A stretch of DNA of 64,000 nt from Belnapia mucosa (GTDB lineage: Bacteria; Pseudomonadota; Alphaproteobacteria; Acetobacterales; Acetobacteraceae): positions 1 through 64,000 of the forward strand of contig NZ_JAEUXJ010000012.1 of NCBI RefSeq assembly GCF_016775475.1, written 5' to 3'. The translations under genes and the position numbers were made by a program. Positions 17,058 through 25,309 of this stretch are shown piece by piece (positions within the stretch are counted from its first letter, which is position 1; each line of letters opens with the position of its first letter). The notes beneath the pieces were generated by a model. It worked only from the letters and a program-made list of their open reading frames with translations, was not told the origin of the DNA and ran no database searches.

Positions 17058-18275
17058 ATGGTTGGCGACAAAGATGCGGAACGGACACCTTTGTCGTTCA
17101 ACTCCTTCACGTTTGACACCCAAGCTGTACAAGAGAACAGTTTCCGTTTCGACCGAGGCCTCCTGGCGCAGATCGAGCAGTTCCGCCGCAGTCCCATTCA
17201 GGTTGTCGTCGCTGATGTGGTGCTGGACGAGATTTTTGCGCACCTCGTAGACCGCATGAAAACGGCGGTAGAGGCGCATGAGAAAGCACAGGACAAGCTA
17301 GTGGAAGTTGGCTTGATCGCTGCCGAAGAAGCAGCACGAGCGAAAGCACTTCCCGATCCGGAAAATTTGTCTCGGAAGCGTATTTCCACTTTCATGCGAG
17401 CGATTGGGGCGGCAATAGCGGATGTCGATGCGGTATCTGCGAAAGATCTTACCCGCATGTATTTTCAGTCGCTTCCCCCATTCTCCCGGACCAAGAAGGA
17501 GAAAAAGCATGAGTTTCCGGACGCGATTGCACTTCTGTCATTGGAGGCATGGGCGGAGAAGAATGATCGATACATTCTCGCAGCCACGAAAGACAGCGAC
17601 TGGGCAGCTTACGCGCAAAGCTCCCGCCGCATCAAAGTGGTCGACGATCTGGCCCGAGCAATGCAGCTGCTGCAAGAGCACGCCGCCAAGTATCGGGACG
17701 CGTTGCATCGCCTTTTAACTGATATGGCTCACGGGGAAGCGTCTCATGTTACCCATCAATTCAGCACGAAAATCGAAAATGCACTCTTGATTTACCCCTT
17801 TTATGGAGAAGGGCACAGCGTATTTGAATATGAGCTAGATCAGATAGAACTGACATACTTAAGACACGAGTTTGAAAATCAAAATGGAGACTTCGAGGTT
17901 ACGATCGTCAGAGTTGGCATGGATCAAATCGTTGCTGAAATAAGATTGAAGGCACAAGTACGAGCTTCAGCGATTTTTTCTTTTTCGGTTCGAGATTCCG
18001 TAGACAAAGATTACGTCAGCATGGGCTCGGGCGAAGCTGAATGCGAAACCGAGATACCCATGGATGTCCTTGTGACATTCTCCGGCGATATCTTCACTCA
18101 CGACGTTAATGTTGAAATAGTTGAAATATTGCGCGCCCGCCAAACAATCTATTTCGGTCTAATAGAACCTGACTTCCTTCGTCACCCGGAATACGATGAG
18201 CCAGATGAAAATCAGAATTTAGACGACAATGAGGATCCAGACCCAAGCGCTTCTGAAGATGATATACCATTCTAG
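17058..18275 (+). CDS. PIN-domain (DUF4935-like) protein, low GC
   Basis: 405 residues. The first 190 residues look like a PIN nuclease: an Asp after a beta strand (FTFDTQAV), Glu in VVADVVLDEIFAH, Asp in HEFPDAIALLSLEAWA, and ILAATKDSDW near the fold's end, as in DUF4935 (PIN_12) proteins. The rest is a beta-rich domain of unknown type, ending in a very acidic tail (NQNLDDNEDPDP). GC and codon use are far below those of the flanking genes, so it was probably acquired. No antitoxin-like partner is adjacent. It could be a solitary defence or RNA-processing nuclease; activity is inferred. Confidence 0.65.
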   Translation: MVGDKDAERTPLSFNSFTFDTQAVQENSFRFDRGLLAQIEQFRRSPIQVVVADVVLDEIFAHLVDRMKTAVEAHEKAQDKLVEVGLIAAEEAARAKALPDPENLSRKRISTFMRAIGAAIADVDAVSAKDLTRMYFQSLPPFSRTKKEKKHEFPDAIALLSLEAWAEKNDRYILAATKDSDWAAYAQSSRRIKVVDDLARAMQLLQEHAAKYRDALHRLLTDMAHGEASHVTHQFSTKIENALLIYPFYGEGHSVFEYELDQIELTYLRHEFENQNGDFEVTIVRVGMDQIVAEIRLKAQVRASAIFSFSVRDSVDKDYVSMGSGEAECETEIPMDVLVTFSGDIFTHDVNVEIVEILRARQTIYFGLIEPDFLRHPEYDEPDENQNLDDNEDPDPSASEDDIPF

Positions 18276-18399
18276 CAGCTCCTTTTAGAATGATGCCGGT
18301 ATGGCCGCTACCCGCCAAACCCAACCGTTCGGGCCACCGCAGGGAACGTCGCTTTGGATCGCGTCCTGCGGTAGCCACCTAGCGGGGGCGGCGGACTGC

Positions 18400-18705
18400 C
18401 TACCCTGCTTCCTGCGCCTTCCGCACCACGTCCAGCACCGCCTCATGCGTCGCCAGGATCCGCCGCAGCGTGGGCTTCCCCTTGTCGCTCGCCTCGGCGA
18501 TGCCCTCGTGCATCTCCTCGATCCCCGCCGTCATCTGCTCGGCCAGACCGGACAGCCGCTCCTGGAGCTGCTCGCTGTCGTCCTTCAGTTCGGCCGTCCA
18601 GATCGCCAGGACGCGGGAAATTTCGGTGGCAGCGCGGTTGGGCGAGACGCCCGCTTGCAGGAGCTTGATAAGGGGGGCGAGGTCGGCAGCAGGGGAGCGT
18701 GACAT
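18400..18705 (-). CDS. Small helical protein of unknown function
   Basis: 101 residues, almost all predicted helix: ISRVLAIWTAELKDDSEQLQ and ERLSGLAEQMTAGIEEMHEG suggest a coiled coil. No family recognised. There is no good ribosome binding site before the ATG at 18703-18705. It is divergent from the transposase-derived gene at 18881, so the LexA-type box between them could in principle act on both. Confidence 0.45.
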   Translation of the reverse strand: MSRSPAADLAPLIKLLQAGVSPNRAATEISRVLAIWTAELKDDSEQLQERLSGLAEQMTAGIEEMHEGIAEASDKGKPTLRRILATHEAVLDVVRKAQEAG

Positions 18706-18839
18706 GGGTGGGAAGGTAGGTAAGCGGACCGTCGATAGCTAGACGACGAGGGGCTGCTACGGGTCGAGCCCGGCGGGCCGGTCGCCATCGCCCAAGGTCG
18801 GCCACATAGCCCCGCAGCGGAGTCTTGCACTTTCGGTTC

Positions 18840-18854
18840 GTTCTTGTTATGTTC
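18840..18854 (+). promoter_or_regulatory. Perfect alphaproteobacterial LexA (SOS) box
   Basis: GTTCTTGTTATGTTC is an exact GTTC-N7-GTTC, the LexA operator of alphaproteobacteria. It ends 26 nt before the ATG at 18881, a position where LexA would block transcription. Seen directly; repression by LexA is inferred from the consensus. Confidence 0.75.
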
Positions 18855-18880
18855 GGATCTCGCAACCGGAGCCCGCCCCC

Positions 18881-19603
18881 ATGCTCCTCCGCCGCCGCAG
18901 GCGCCGCCGCTCAGACCCCATCCCCGCCGGCATCATCCCCAAGGACTTCGTGGTCCGGCACGACCTGCTGCGCCGGCTCTGCCTCGACCCGATCATGGGA
19001 CTGACGCCGCCCCGGCCCTGGGCGCCGATGACCGATGCCGAATGGGCCGCGCTGGAGCCGGTGCTTGCCGGCATGGGCTGCGGCCTGCACGACCGCGGGC
19101 GCCCCCTCGACTGCACGCCGCGCGAGCGCCTGGATGCCATCTTCCGCTGGGCCACCACCAAGCAGCGGGGCGGGCGTGCCCCTTGGCGCCTGCTGCCAGA
19201 GGAGTTCGGCAAGCCCGACACGGTCAGCCGCAGTTACCGCCGCTGGGCCAGGCAAGGGCTCTGGGCCCGGCTGCTGGTCGAACTCGCCCTCAAGCGCGAG
19301 GCACTGGCCTCACTCGCCCACCGCCTCTGCTGCGCTTTCCGCCGCGCCATCCGCGTCATGGGCAGCCTGCGCTCGATCGTGCTGGCAAGGCGGCTGAAGC
19401 TGTTCTCCGCCCTCCCGGCCCCGTCGCAGTTCCTCCCCGATCCGGATTTGTCCGAAATCTACCGCGAAGTGCATCTGGCCTTCGCCGACTCCATGCTGAA
19501 GCGCCTCTGGTTCCCGCCCGCGCGCCTCTTCCGCCTGCTCAAGGCGATGCACCGCATCGCCGGCGGCAGAACCCGCATCCCCCGCTGGATGGAACCAGCA
19601 TGA
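18881..19603 (+). CDS. IS5-transposase-derived DNA-binding protein, no DDE domain, probable SOS gene
   Basis: 240 residues. After an Arg-rich start, residues 48-125 match the N-terminal DNA-binding domain (DUF4096) of IS5 transposases: MTDAEWAALEPVLAGMG, DRGRPLDCTPRERLDAIFRW, RAPWRLLPEEFGKPDTVSRS, YRRWARQGLWARLLVELA. The following 115 residues contain no VDT, RKRH or YRRL catalytic blocks; they are helical and basic (LAHRLCCAFRRAIRVMG, RLLKAMHRIAGGRTRI). The frame is intact and carries a perfect LexA box in front, so it looks like a domesticated, damage-inducible protein rather than a truncated transposase. No terminal inverted repeats were noticed. Confidence 0.65.
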   Translation: MLLRRRRRRRSDPIPAGIIPKDFVVRHDLLRRLCLDPIMGLTPPRPWAPMTDAEWAALEPVLAGMGCGLHDRGRPLDCTPRERLDAIFRWATTKQRGGRAPWRLLPEEFGKPDTVSRSYRRWARQGLWARLLVELALKREALASLAHRLCCAFRRAIRVMGSLRSIVLARRLKLFSALPAPSQFLPDPDLSEIYREVHLAFADSMLKRLWFPPARLFRLLKAMHRIAGGRTRIPRWMEPA

Positions 19604-19820
19604 TGCGGCACCCCATCCCCCGCCCGTGCCCTGACGCGGCTTTGCCGCGGCAGGCTTGCGACCCCGCCGGCCGCAAGGCGCCTCCGGGGCCCCCGCGGCG
19701 CCGCGCAGCGGTGTCGTGGGGAGTAAGGTGGATGGAACCGGCCTGATGCGCGCCCACCCTGGCCCCGCGCATCGTTTCGCGGCATGGTCCCGGCCAAACG
19801 GCACGACCGGGAGGAACCCC

Positions 19821-20801
19821 ATGCCCCAACTCACTCGCCGGGCGGCGCTCGCCAGCCTGCTCGCCACCCCCGCCCTCGCCCAAGGGGCGGATTGGCGGCC
19901 GAGCCAGCCGATCCGCATCGTCGTCCCCGCCGCCCCTGGCGGCACGGCCGATATCAGCGCCCGCCTCCTCGCCCCCTATCTGCAGACCCATTTCGGCCAG
20001 AACTGCGTGGTCGAAAACCGCTCCGGCGCCGGCGGCGTCATCGGCACCTCGGAAATCGTGCGCGCCGCGCCGGATGGGCTGAACCTGCTGCTCGGCAATA
20101 TCGGGCCGCAGGCTATCGGCCTCTCGCTCTACCGCACCCTGCCCTATGGGCGGGACAGCCTGCTGCCCATCGCCGGCACCGTGCGCGGGCCGAATGTGCT
20201 GGTTGTCCACCCCTCCGTCCCCGCCAACTCCCTGCCGGAACTGGTGGCGCATCTGAAGCAGAACCCGGGCAAGCTCAGCTACGGCTCCCCGGGCGTCGGC
20301 CAGTCGCCGCATCTCACCGGCGTCTGGTTCAACCAGGCGACGGGGACCGAGGCGATCCATATCCCCTTCCGCGGCGCCGGCCCGGCGGCGGTAGAGCTCG
20401 TCGCCGGCAACATCCAGTACATGTGGGACAACCTGACCAGCGGCATCCAGCAGATCCGCGGCGGCCGGGTGCGGGCGCTGGCCGTCAGCAGCGCCGACCG
20501 CAACCCGCAGCTGCCCGACGTGCCCGCGGCGCGGGAGACGATGCCGGAGCTGGCGCAGTTCGACGTGAACACCTGGTTCGGCATCTTCGCCCCGGCCGGG
20601 ACGCCGCGCCCGATCGCCGAATCGATCAACCGCGCCATGAAATCCTGGCACGAGACCGAGGAGGTGAAGGCCCGCTGGCGGGAGATGGGGGGCGTCTCGC
20701 TCTATGGCTCGCTCGAGGAATACGCCGCCTTCGTCAACACCGAGATCGACAAATGGGCCACCGTCATCCGCAAGGAAGGATTGCAGCTCGACGCGAGTTG
20801 A
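19821..20801 (+). CDS. Tripartite tricarboxylate transporter substrate-binding protein (TctC/Bug)
   Basis: 326 residues from the ATG at 19821 (GGGAGGAA upstream). A twin-arginine-like signal peptide (MPQLTRRAALASLLATPALA) precedes PSQPIRIVVPAAPGGTADIS and VVENRSGAGGVIGTSEIVRA, the Bug-family signature that cradles a carboxylate. Bug proteins bind dicarboxylates, aromatic acids or amino acids in the periplasm. No TctA/TctB membrane genes are near. The next gene, 33 bp on, is an EamA transporter on the same strand. Confidence 0.93.
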   Translation: MPQLTRRAALASLLATPALAQGADWRPSQPIRIVVPAAPGGTADISARLLAPYLQTHFGQNCVVENRSGAGGVIGTSEIVRAAPDGLNLLLGNIGPQAIGLSLYRTLPYGRDSLLPIAGTVRGPNVLVVHPSVPANSLPELVAHLKQNPGKLSYGSPGVGQSPHLTGVWFNQATGTEAIHIPFRGAGPAAVELVAGNIQYMWDNLTSGIQQIRGGRVRALAVSSADRNPQLPDVPAARETMPELAQFDVNTWFGIFAPAGTPRPIAESINRAMKSWHETEEVKARWREMGGVSLYGSLEEYAAFVNTEIDKWATVIRKEGLQLDAS

Positions 20802-20834
20802 CGCGGGCGGGCGCCGACCGCAGCCTGGGCCGCA

Positions 20835-21749
20835 ATGATCCTTTCGCCGCTCTGGCTGCCGGTGACCCTGGCCGCCGCCTTGTTCCAGTGCTGGCGCACC
20901 GCGATGCAGCAGCGGTTGCGCGGGCAGCTTTCCGTCAATGGCGCGGCGGTGGTGCGCTACCTCTATGGCGTGCCGGTGGGAGTGCTGCTGCTGGTGCTCT
21001 ACCTCGCCGTCTTCGGCGGCACGCTGGCGGCGCCGACCGGGGCCTTCCTGCTGTTCTGCGCGCTCGGCGGCCTCGGGCAGATCCTCGGCACCAACCTGCT
21101 CATCATGGCCTTCGGGCATCGCGGCTTCGCGGTCGGCACGGCCTATGCGAAGACGGAAGCGGTGCAGGGCGCGATCCTCGCCCTGGTGCTGCTGGGGGAA
21201 CGCATCTCGGCCATCGCCTGGTGCGGCATCGCGGTCGGGGTGTGCGGGGTGCTGTGGCTCTCGCTCTCGGGCCGCGCGGCTTCCTGGCGGGAGCTGGCGC
21301 GGGCGACGGTGCAGCCGGCGGCGGTCTGCGGCCTCGCCTCGGGCTTCTTCTTCGCCCTCACCAGCGTCCTGATCAAGAGCGCGAACCTGGCCCTGCCCGG
21401 GGAGGATCCGGTGCTGCGGGCGCTGGCGACGCTGGTGGTGACCAACATCCTGCAGACCCTGATGCAGGGCGGCTGGCTGCTGGCGCGGGAGCCGGCGCAG
21501 TTCCGCGCCGTCTTCACCACTTGGCGGAACAGCGCCCAGGTCGGCGCCCTCTCGGCCTGCGGCTCGGCCTGCTGGTTCAGCGCCTTCGCCCTGGCCCCCG
21601 TCGCGCTGGTGCGCGCGGTCGGCCAGGTGGAGATCCTGATGACCCTGCTGTTCAGCCGCTTCTACCTGCGGGAACAGCCGACCCGCGCCGAGGTGCTGGG
21701 CGCGCTGACCGTGGTGGCCGGCGTGGTGCTGGTGCTGGTCGGGCGCTAA
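20835..21749 (+). CDS. EamA/DMT-family transporter
   Basis: 304 residues and about ten membrane helices; VNGAAVVRYLYGVPVGVLLL, GQILGTNLLIMAFGHRGFAV and YAKTEAVQGAILALVLLGER are EamA-type segments, with a second half ending TRAEVLGALTVVAGVVLVLV. Inner-membrane metabolite exporter of unknown substrate. Last 4 nt overlap the end of the enoyl-CoA hydratase-type gene on the other strand. Confidence 0.85.
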   Translation: MILSPLWLPVTLAAALFQCWRTAMQQRLRGQLSVNGAAVVRYLYGVPVGVLLLVLYLAVFGGTLAAPTGAFLLFCALGGLGQILGTNLLIMAFGHRGFAVGTAYAKTEAVQGAILALVLLGERISAIAWCGIAVGVCGVLWLSLSGRAASWRELARATVQPAAVCGLASGFFFALTSVLIKSANLALPGEDPVLRALATLVVTNILQTLMQGGWLLAREPAQFRAVFTTWRNSAQVGALSACGSACWFSAFALAPVALVRAVGQVEILMTLLFSRFYLREQPTRAEVLGALTVVAGVVLVLVGR

Positions 21750-22762
21750 CCTTCGAACAGGCGGGCGATCACCGCCGGGTCGACCTCCTCGATGGTCGAG
21801 GGCGACCAGTGCGGAGTGCCGTCCTTGTCGACCAGCACGCTGCGCACGCCCTCGCGGAAATCGGGGTGCAGGTTCACCACGCTGCGGGTCAGGGCGAGCT
21901 CCATCGACAGGCACTCGTCGAGGCTCGCCCCCGCCCCGCGCCGCAGCAGCTCGAGCGAGACGCAGAGGCTGGTGGGGGACATGCGGCGGAGGATCTTGAG
22001 CTGCTCCGCCGCCCAGTCCGTCCGCTCCGCCGCCAGGGCCGAGAGGATGGCGGGCATGGTGTCGCGGTCGAAGCAGCGGTCGATGGCGGCGCGGTGGGGG
22101 GCGAAGCTGGCCTCGGGCGGGGCTTCGGCGAAGCGGTCGATCACGCCGACATCGCCGCCCAGCAGCGCCTCGCGCAGGGCAGGCAGCCGCTCCTTCGGAA
22201 CGAAATGGCTGGCGAGGCCGGCCGTCACCGCATCCGCGCCGCGCAGCCGCGCGCCGGTCAGCGCCAGCCAAGTGCCGATGGCGCCCGGCAGTTGCGGCAG
22301 GATGTGGCTGGTGCCGACATCGGGGAAGAGGGCAATGGCCGTCTCCGGCATGGCCAGCATGGCGGTCTCGGTGACCACCACCGGCCGGCCATGGACCGAG
22401 ACGCCGATGCCGCCGCCCATGCAGACCCCGTCGATGAGGGAGACCCAGGGCTTGCCGAAGCGGGCGATGCCGCGGTTCACCGCGTATTCCTCGGCGAAGA
22501 AGGCCTCGATCGCGGCGGCGTCGCCGGCGATCGCCTGCTCGCGCACCCGGCGGACATCGCCGCCGGCGCAGAAGGCCCGGCCTGCGCCCTCCAGCACCAC
22601 CAGCTTCACCTCCGGATCGCCGGTCCAGGCATCGAGCGCGACCTGGAAGCCGCGGATCATCTCGAGGTCGAGGGCATTCAGGGTCTTGGGCCGGTTCATC
22701 AGCAGGGTGCCGGCAGCGCCCTCGCGGCGCATGAGGATGGTCGGCTCGGCGGTCTCGGTCAC
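21746..22762 (-). CDS. 3-hydroxyisobutyryl-CoA hydrolase-type crotonase
   Basis: 338 residues from the GTG at 22760-22762 (AAGGGA 9 nt upstream); an ATG 57 nt earlier is less well placed. Crotonase fold with the HIBYL-CoA hydrolase pattern: FCAGGDVRRVREQA, KPWVSLIDGVCMGGGIGVSV, and MLAMPETAIALFPDVGTSHI, plus the long C-terminal part of this subgroup. The enzyme releases 3-hydroxyisobutyrate in valine breakdown. An enoyl-CoA hydratase role is possible but the length and the PDVG motif favour the hydrolase. Confidence 0.85.
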   Translation of the reverse strand: MTETAEPTILMRREGAAGTLLMNRPKTLNALDLEMIRGFQVALDAWTGDPEVKLVVLEGAGRAFCAGGDVRRVREQAIAGDAAAIEAFFAEEYAVNRGIARFGKPWVSLIDGVCMGGGIGVSVHGRPVVVTETAMLAMPETAIALFPDVGTSHILPQLPGAIGTWLALTGARLRGADAVTAGLASHFVPKERLPALREALLGGDVGVIDRFAEAPPEASFAPHRAAIDRCFDRDTMPAILSALAAERTDWAAEQLKILRRMSPTSLCVSLELLRRGAGASLDECLSMELALTRSVVNLHPDFREGVRSVLVDKDGTPHWSPSTIEEVDPAVIARLFEG

Positions 22763-22871
22763 GCGTCTGGATCCCTTGCTGAGGCGGGCGACGCTACGCG
22801 GGGCCAGGACGGGCTGCAACCGCCCGCCGGCCCGGTCGTTGGTCCCCCGACTTCATGCAACGGAGGCCACC

Positions 22872-23387
22872 ATGCCGGAAACCCGCAGCGACGCCGAGGC
22901 CAAGCGCAAGGTCTGGGAGATGATCAAGGACATCGACGTGACCATGATGGTCACCCAGGATGGGGAGGGCCGCTTCCGCGGCCGGCCGATGCGCGCGGTG
23001 AACAAGGAATTCGACGGCGTGCTGTGGTTCTTCGCCAGCGCCGGCAGCCCGGTGACCGGCGAGGCCAAGGATGATGGCCGCGTCCTCCTCGCCTTCTCCG
23101 ACCCGAGCAGCCAGAACTACGTCTCCATCTACGGCAATGCCGAGGTGGTGAAGGATGCGGCGAAGCAGAAGGCGCTGTGGAGCGAGCCGCTGCGCGTCTG
23201 GTTCCCCGCCGGGGCCGAAGACCCGAAGATCGAGCTGATCCGGGTGGAGTGCGAGGGCGCCGAATACTGGGACAGCCCGAGCAGCACGCTGGTCCACGCC
23301 TATGGCTACCTCAAGGCGGTAACGACCGGGGAGCCGCCGCATCCCGGCGCCAACGACAAGGTGGACTTCACCAAGAAGGCTGGCTGA
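22872..23387 (+). CDS. Pyridoxamine 5'-phosphate oxidase-fold general stress protein
   Basis: 171 residues. MIKDIDVTMMVTQDGEGRFR, GRPMRAV and LWFFASAGSPVTGEAKDDGR belong to the split-barrel flavin/pyridoxamine-phosphate-binding group (general stress protein 26 type). The C-terminal WFPAGAEDPKIELIRVECEG is typical of this group. Likely binds FMN or F420-like cofactor; reaction unknown. CGGAGG precedes the ATG. Confidence 0.88.
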   Translation: MPETRSDAEAKRKVWEMIKDIDVTMMVTQDGEGRFRGRPMRAVNKEFDGVLWFFASAGSPVTGEAKDDGRVLLAFSDPSSQNYVSIYGNAEVVKDAAKQKALWSEPLRVWFPAGAEDPKIELIRVECEGAEYWDSPSSTLVHAYGYLKAVTTGEPPHPGANDKVDFTKKAG

Positions 23388-23425
23388 GTCCCGCAAGGGG
23401 CCGGGCGCCGAAGCGCCCGGCCCGG

Positions 23426-24313
23426 TCAGCGGGTCGGCGTCGGCGGGTTGGTCGAGTAGTCGTAGAACCCCTTGCCTGACTTGCGGCCGAGCCAGCCGGC
23501 CTCGACATATTTCGCCAGCAGCGGGCAGGGCCGGTATTTCGGATCGCCCAGCCCTTCATGCAGCACCTTGAGCACGCTGTAGAGCGTGTCCAACCCGACG
23601 AAGTCGCTGAGCTCCAGCGGTCCCATCGGATGGTTGGCGCCGAGCTTCATGCCGGCATCGATCGCGCGGACGTCGCCCACGCCCTCCATCAGCGCGAAGA
23701 TCGCCTCGTTCAGCATCGGGCAGAGGATGCGGTTGACGACGAAGGCCGGGTAGTCGGCCGCGGCCACCACCGACTTGCCCATCCGCTCGGCGAGTGCGGT
23801 GACGGCGGCGACGGTCGCATCCTCGGTGGCGAGGCCGCGGATGACCTCGACCAGCTTCATCATCGGCACCGGGTTGAAGAAATGCATGCCGACGAAACGG
23901 CCCGGTCGGTCCGTCGCGGCGCCCAGGCGCGTGATGGGGATGGAGGAGGTGTTGGAGGCGAGGATCGCGTCCGGCCGCAGGATCGGGCAGACGCTGGCAA
24001 AAATCTTCTTCTTGATCTCCTCATTCTCGGTCGCCGCCTCGATGACGAGGTCGCAATCGGCGAAGGCGGCATAGTCGGTGCCGGAGGAGATGCGCCCCAG
24101 CGCCTCCTCCTTCGCGCCGGCCGGAATGCCACCCTTGGCCGCCTGGCGTTCAAGATTCTTGCCGATGGTCGCCAGCGCCTTCTCGAGCGCCGCCGGGTTC
24201 ACATCGACCAGCGCCACCGGGACGCCCGACAGCGCCGCGACATGTGCGATGCCGTTGCCCATCAGTCCGGCGCCGATGACGCCGAGCTTCTTCACCTCTG
24301 CCATCATGTCCAT
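23426..24313 (-). CDS. 3-hydroxybutyryl-CoA dehydrogenase
   Basis: 295 residues (an ATG three codons in is an alternative start). The NAD site KLGVIGAGLMGNGIAHVAAL is at residues 8-27; VIEAATENEEIKKKIFASVC, SNTSSIPITRLGAA and GMHFFNPVPMMKLVEVIRGL carry the catalytic Ser, His and Asn region of the 3-hydroxyacyl-CoA dehydrogenase family. It oxidises 3-hydroxyacyl-CoA to 3-ketoacyl-CoA in beta-oxidation or PHB turnover. It follows etfA behind a strong terminator, so it probably has its own start or receives read-through. Confidence 0.93.
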   Translation of the reverse strand: MDMMAEVKKLGVIGAGLMGNGIAHVAALSGVPVALVDVNPAALEKALATIGKNLERQAAKGGIPAGAKEEALGRISSGTDYAAFADCDLVIEAATENEEIKKKIFASVCPILRPDAILASNTSSIPITRLGAATDRPGRFVGMHFFNPVPMMKLVEVIRGLATEDATVAAVTALAERMGKSVVAAADYPAFVVNRILCPMLNEAIFALMEGVGDVRAIDAGMKLGANHPMGPLELSDFVGLDTLYSVLKVLHEGLGDPKYRPCPLLAKYVEAGWLGRKSGKGFYDYSTNPPTPTR

Positions 24314-24320
24314 CCCATAG

Positions 24321-24360
24321 AAAAAAGGCCGCCGGACGCTGAGCCAGCGTCGGCGGCCTT
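24321..24360 (-). terminator. Rho-independent terminator after etfBA
   Basis: On the minus strand a 16-bp stem (AAGGCCGCCGACGCTG and its complement, one bulged base, 3-nt loop) is followed by six T. It sits 17 bp past the etfA stop and directly before the dehydrogenase start. Confidence 0.9.
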
Positions 24361-24377
24361 CCGTGGCACTGGATGCC

Positions 24378-25307
24378 CTACTTCTTGGCCAGCTCGGCCT
24401 CGAATTCCGGCATCACCTTGAACAGGTCGCCGACCAGGCCGTAATCGGCCACCGAGAAGATCGGCGCCTCCTCGTCCTTGTTGATCGCGACGATGACCTT
24501 GCTGTCCTTCATGCCGGCCAGGTGCTGGATGGCGCCCGAGATGCCGACGGCGATGTAGAGGTCTGGCGCCACGATCTTGCCGGTCTGGCCGACCTGGTGG
24601 TCGTTCGGCGCATAGCCCGCATCGACCGCGGCGCGGGAGGCACCGACGGCAGCACCGAGCTTGTCGGCCACGCTCTCGATGATGTGGAAATTCTCCGCCG
24701 AGCCCATGGCGCGGCCGCCGGAGACGACAACCTTGGCCGCCGTCAGCTCCGGCCGCTCGGACTTGGCGATCTCGGCGCCGAGGAAGCTGGAGAGGCCGGG
24801 ATCCTCGCCCTTCGGCGCGGCCTCGACGGCGGCGCTGCCGCCCTCGGCGGCGGCCGGGTCGAAGCTCGCGGCGCGGACGGTGATGACCTTCTTCGGGTCG
24901 GCCGACTTCACCGTGGCCAGCGCGTTGCCGGCATAGATCGGCCGGACGAAGGTATCGGCATCGACCACGCCGGCGATGTCGGAGATCACCTGCACGTCGA
25001 GCAGCGCGGCCACGCGCGGCATCACGTTCTTGCCGGCGGCCGAGGCCGGGGCCAGCAGGTGGGAATACTCGGGCGCCATCGAGACCAGCAGGGCCGCCAG
25101 CGGCTCCGCCAGGCCATTGGTGTAGAGCGCATCCTCGGTGTGCAGCACGCGGGCGACGCCCGCGACCTTGGCGGCGCTGTCGGCCGCGGCACGCGGGCCG
25201 AGGACCAGCACCGTCACATCGCCGAGCTTGCTCGCGGCCGCCACCGCGCTGCGGGTGGGCTGCGTCACCGCCGACCCGTCATGGTCGGCCAGAACCAGAA
25301 CGGCCAT
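24378..25307 (-). CDS. etfA: Electron transfer flavoprotein alpha subunit
   Basis: 309 residues. EtfA carries FAD and passes electrons from acyl-CoA dehydrogenases to ETF-quinone oxidoreductase. Its C-terminal FAD domain is clear: VVSGGRAMGSAENFHIIESV, VGQTGKIVAPDLYIAVGISG and AIQHLAGMKDSKVIVAINKD. It is 2 nt after etfB, in one operon ended by the terminator at 24321-24360. Confidence 0.97.
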   Translation of the reverse strand: MAVLVLADHDGSAVTQPTRSAVAAASKLGDVTVLVLGPRAAADSAAKVAGVARVLHTEDALYTNGLAEPLAALLVSMAPEYSHLLAPASAAGKNVMPRVAALLDVQVISDIAGVVDADTFVRPIYAGNALATVKSADPKKVITVRAASFDPAAAEGGSAAVEAAPKGEDPGLSSFLGAEIAKSERPELTAAKVVVSGGRAMGSAENFHIIESVADKLGAAVGASRAAVDAGYAPNDHQVGQTGKIVAPDLYIAVGISGAIQHLAGMKDSKVIVAINKDEEAPIFSVADYGLVGDLFKVMPEFEAELAKK

Positions 25308-25309
25308 TA

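Noticed and set aside
19539..22271. Very long open frame on the minus strand across the TctC and EamA genes
   Set aside because: High-GC DNA leaves long antisense frames open; this one is Arg/Gly/Ala-rich with no family motif and lies opposite well-identified genes.
19784..23074. Very long plus-strand frame of about 1100 codons
   Set aside because: It runs through several genes in the wrong frame and has no domain signatures.
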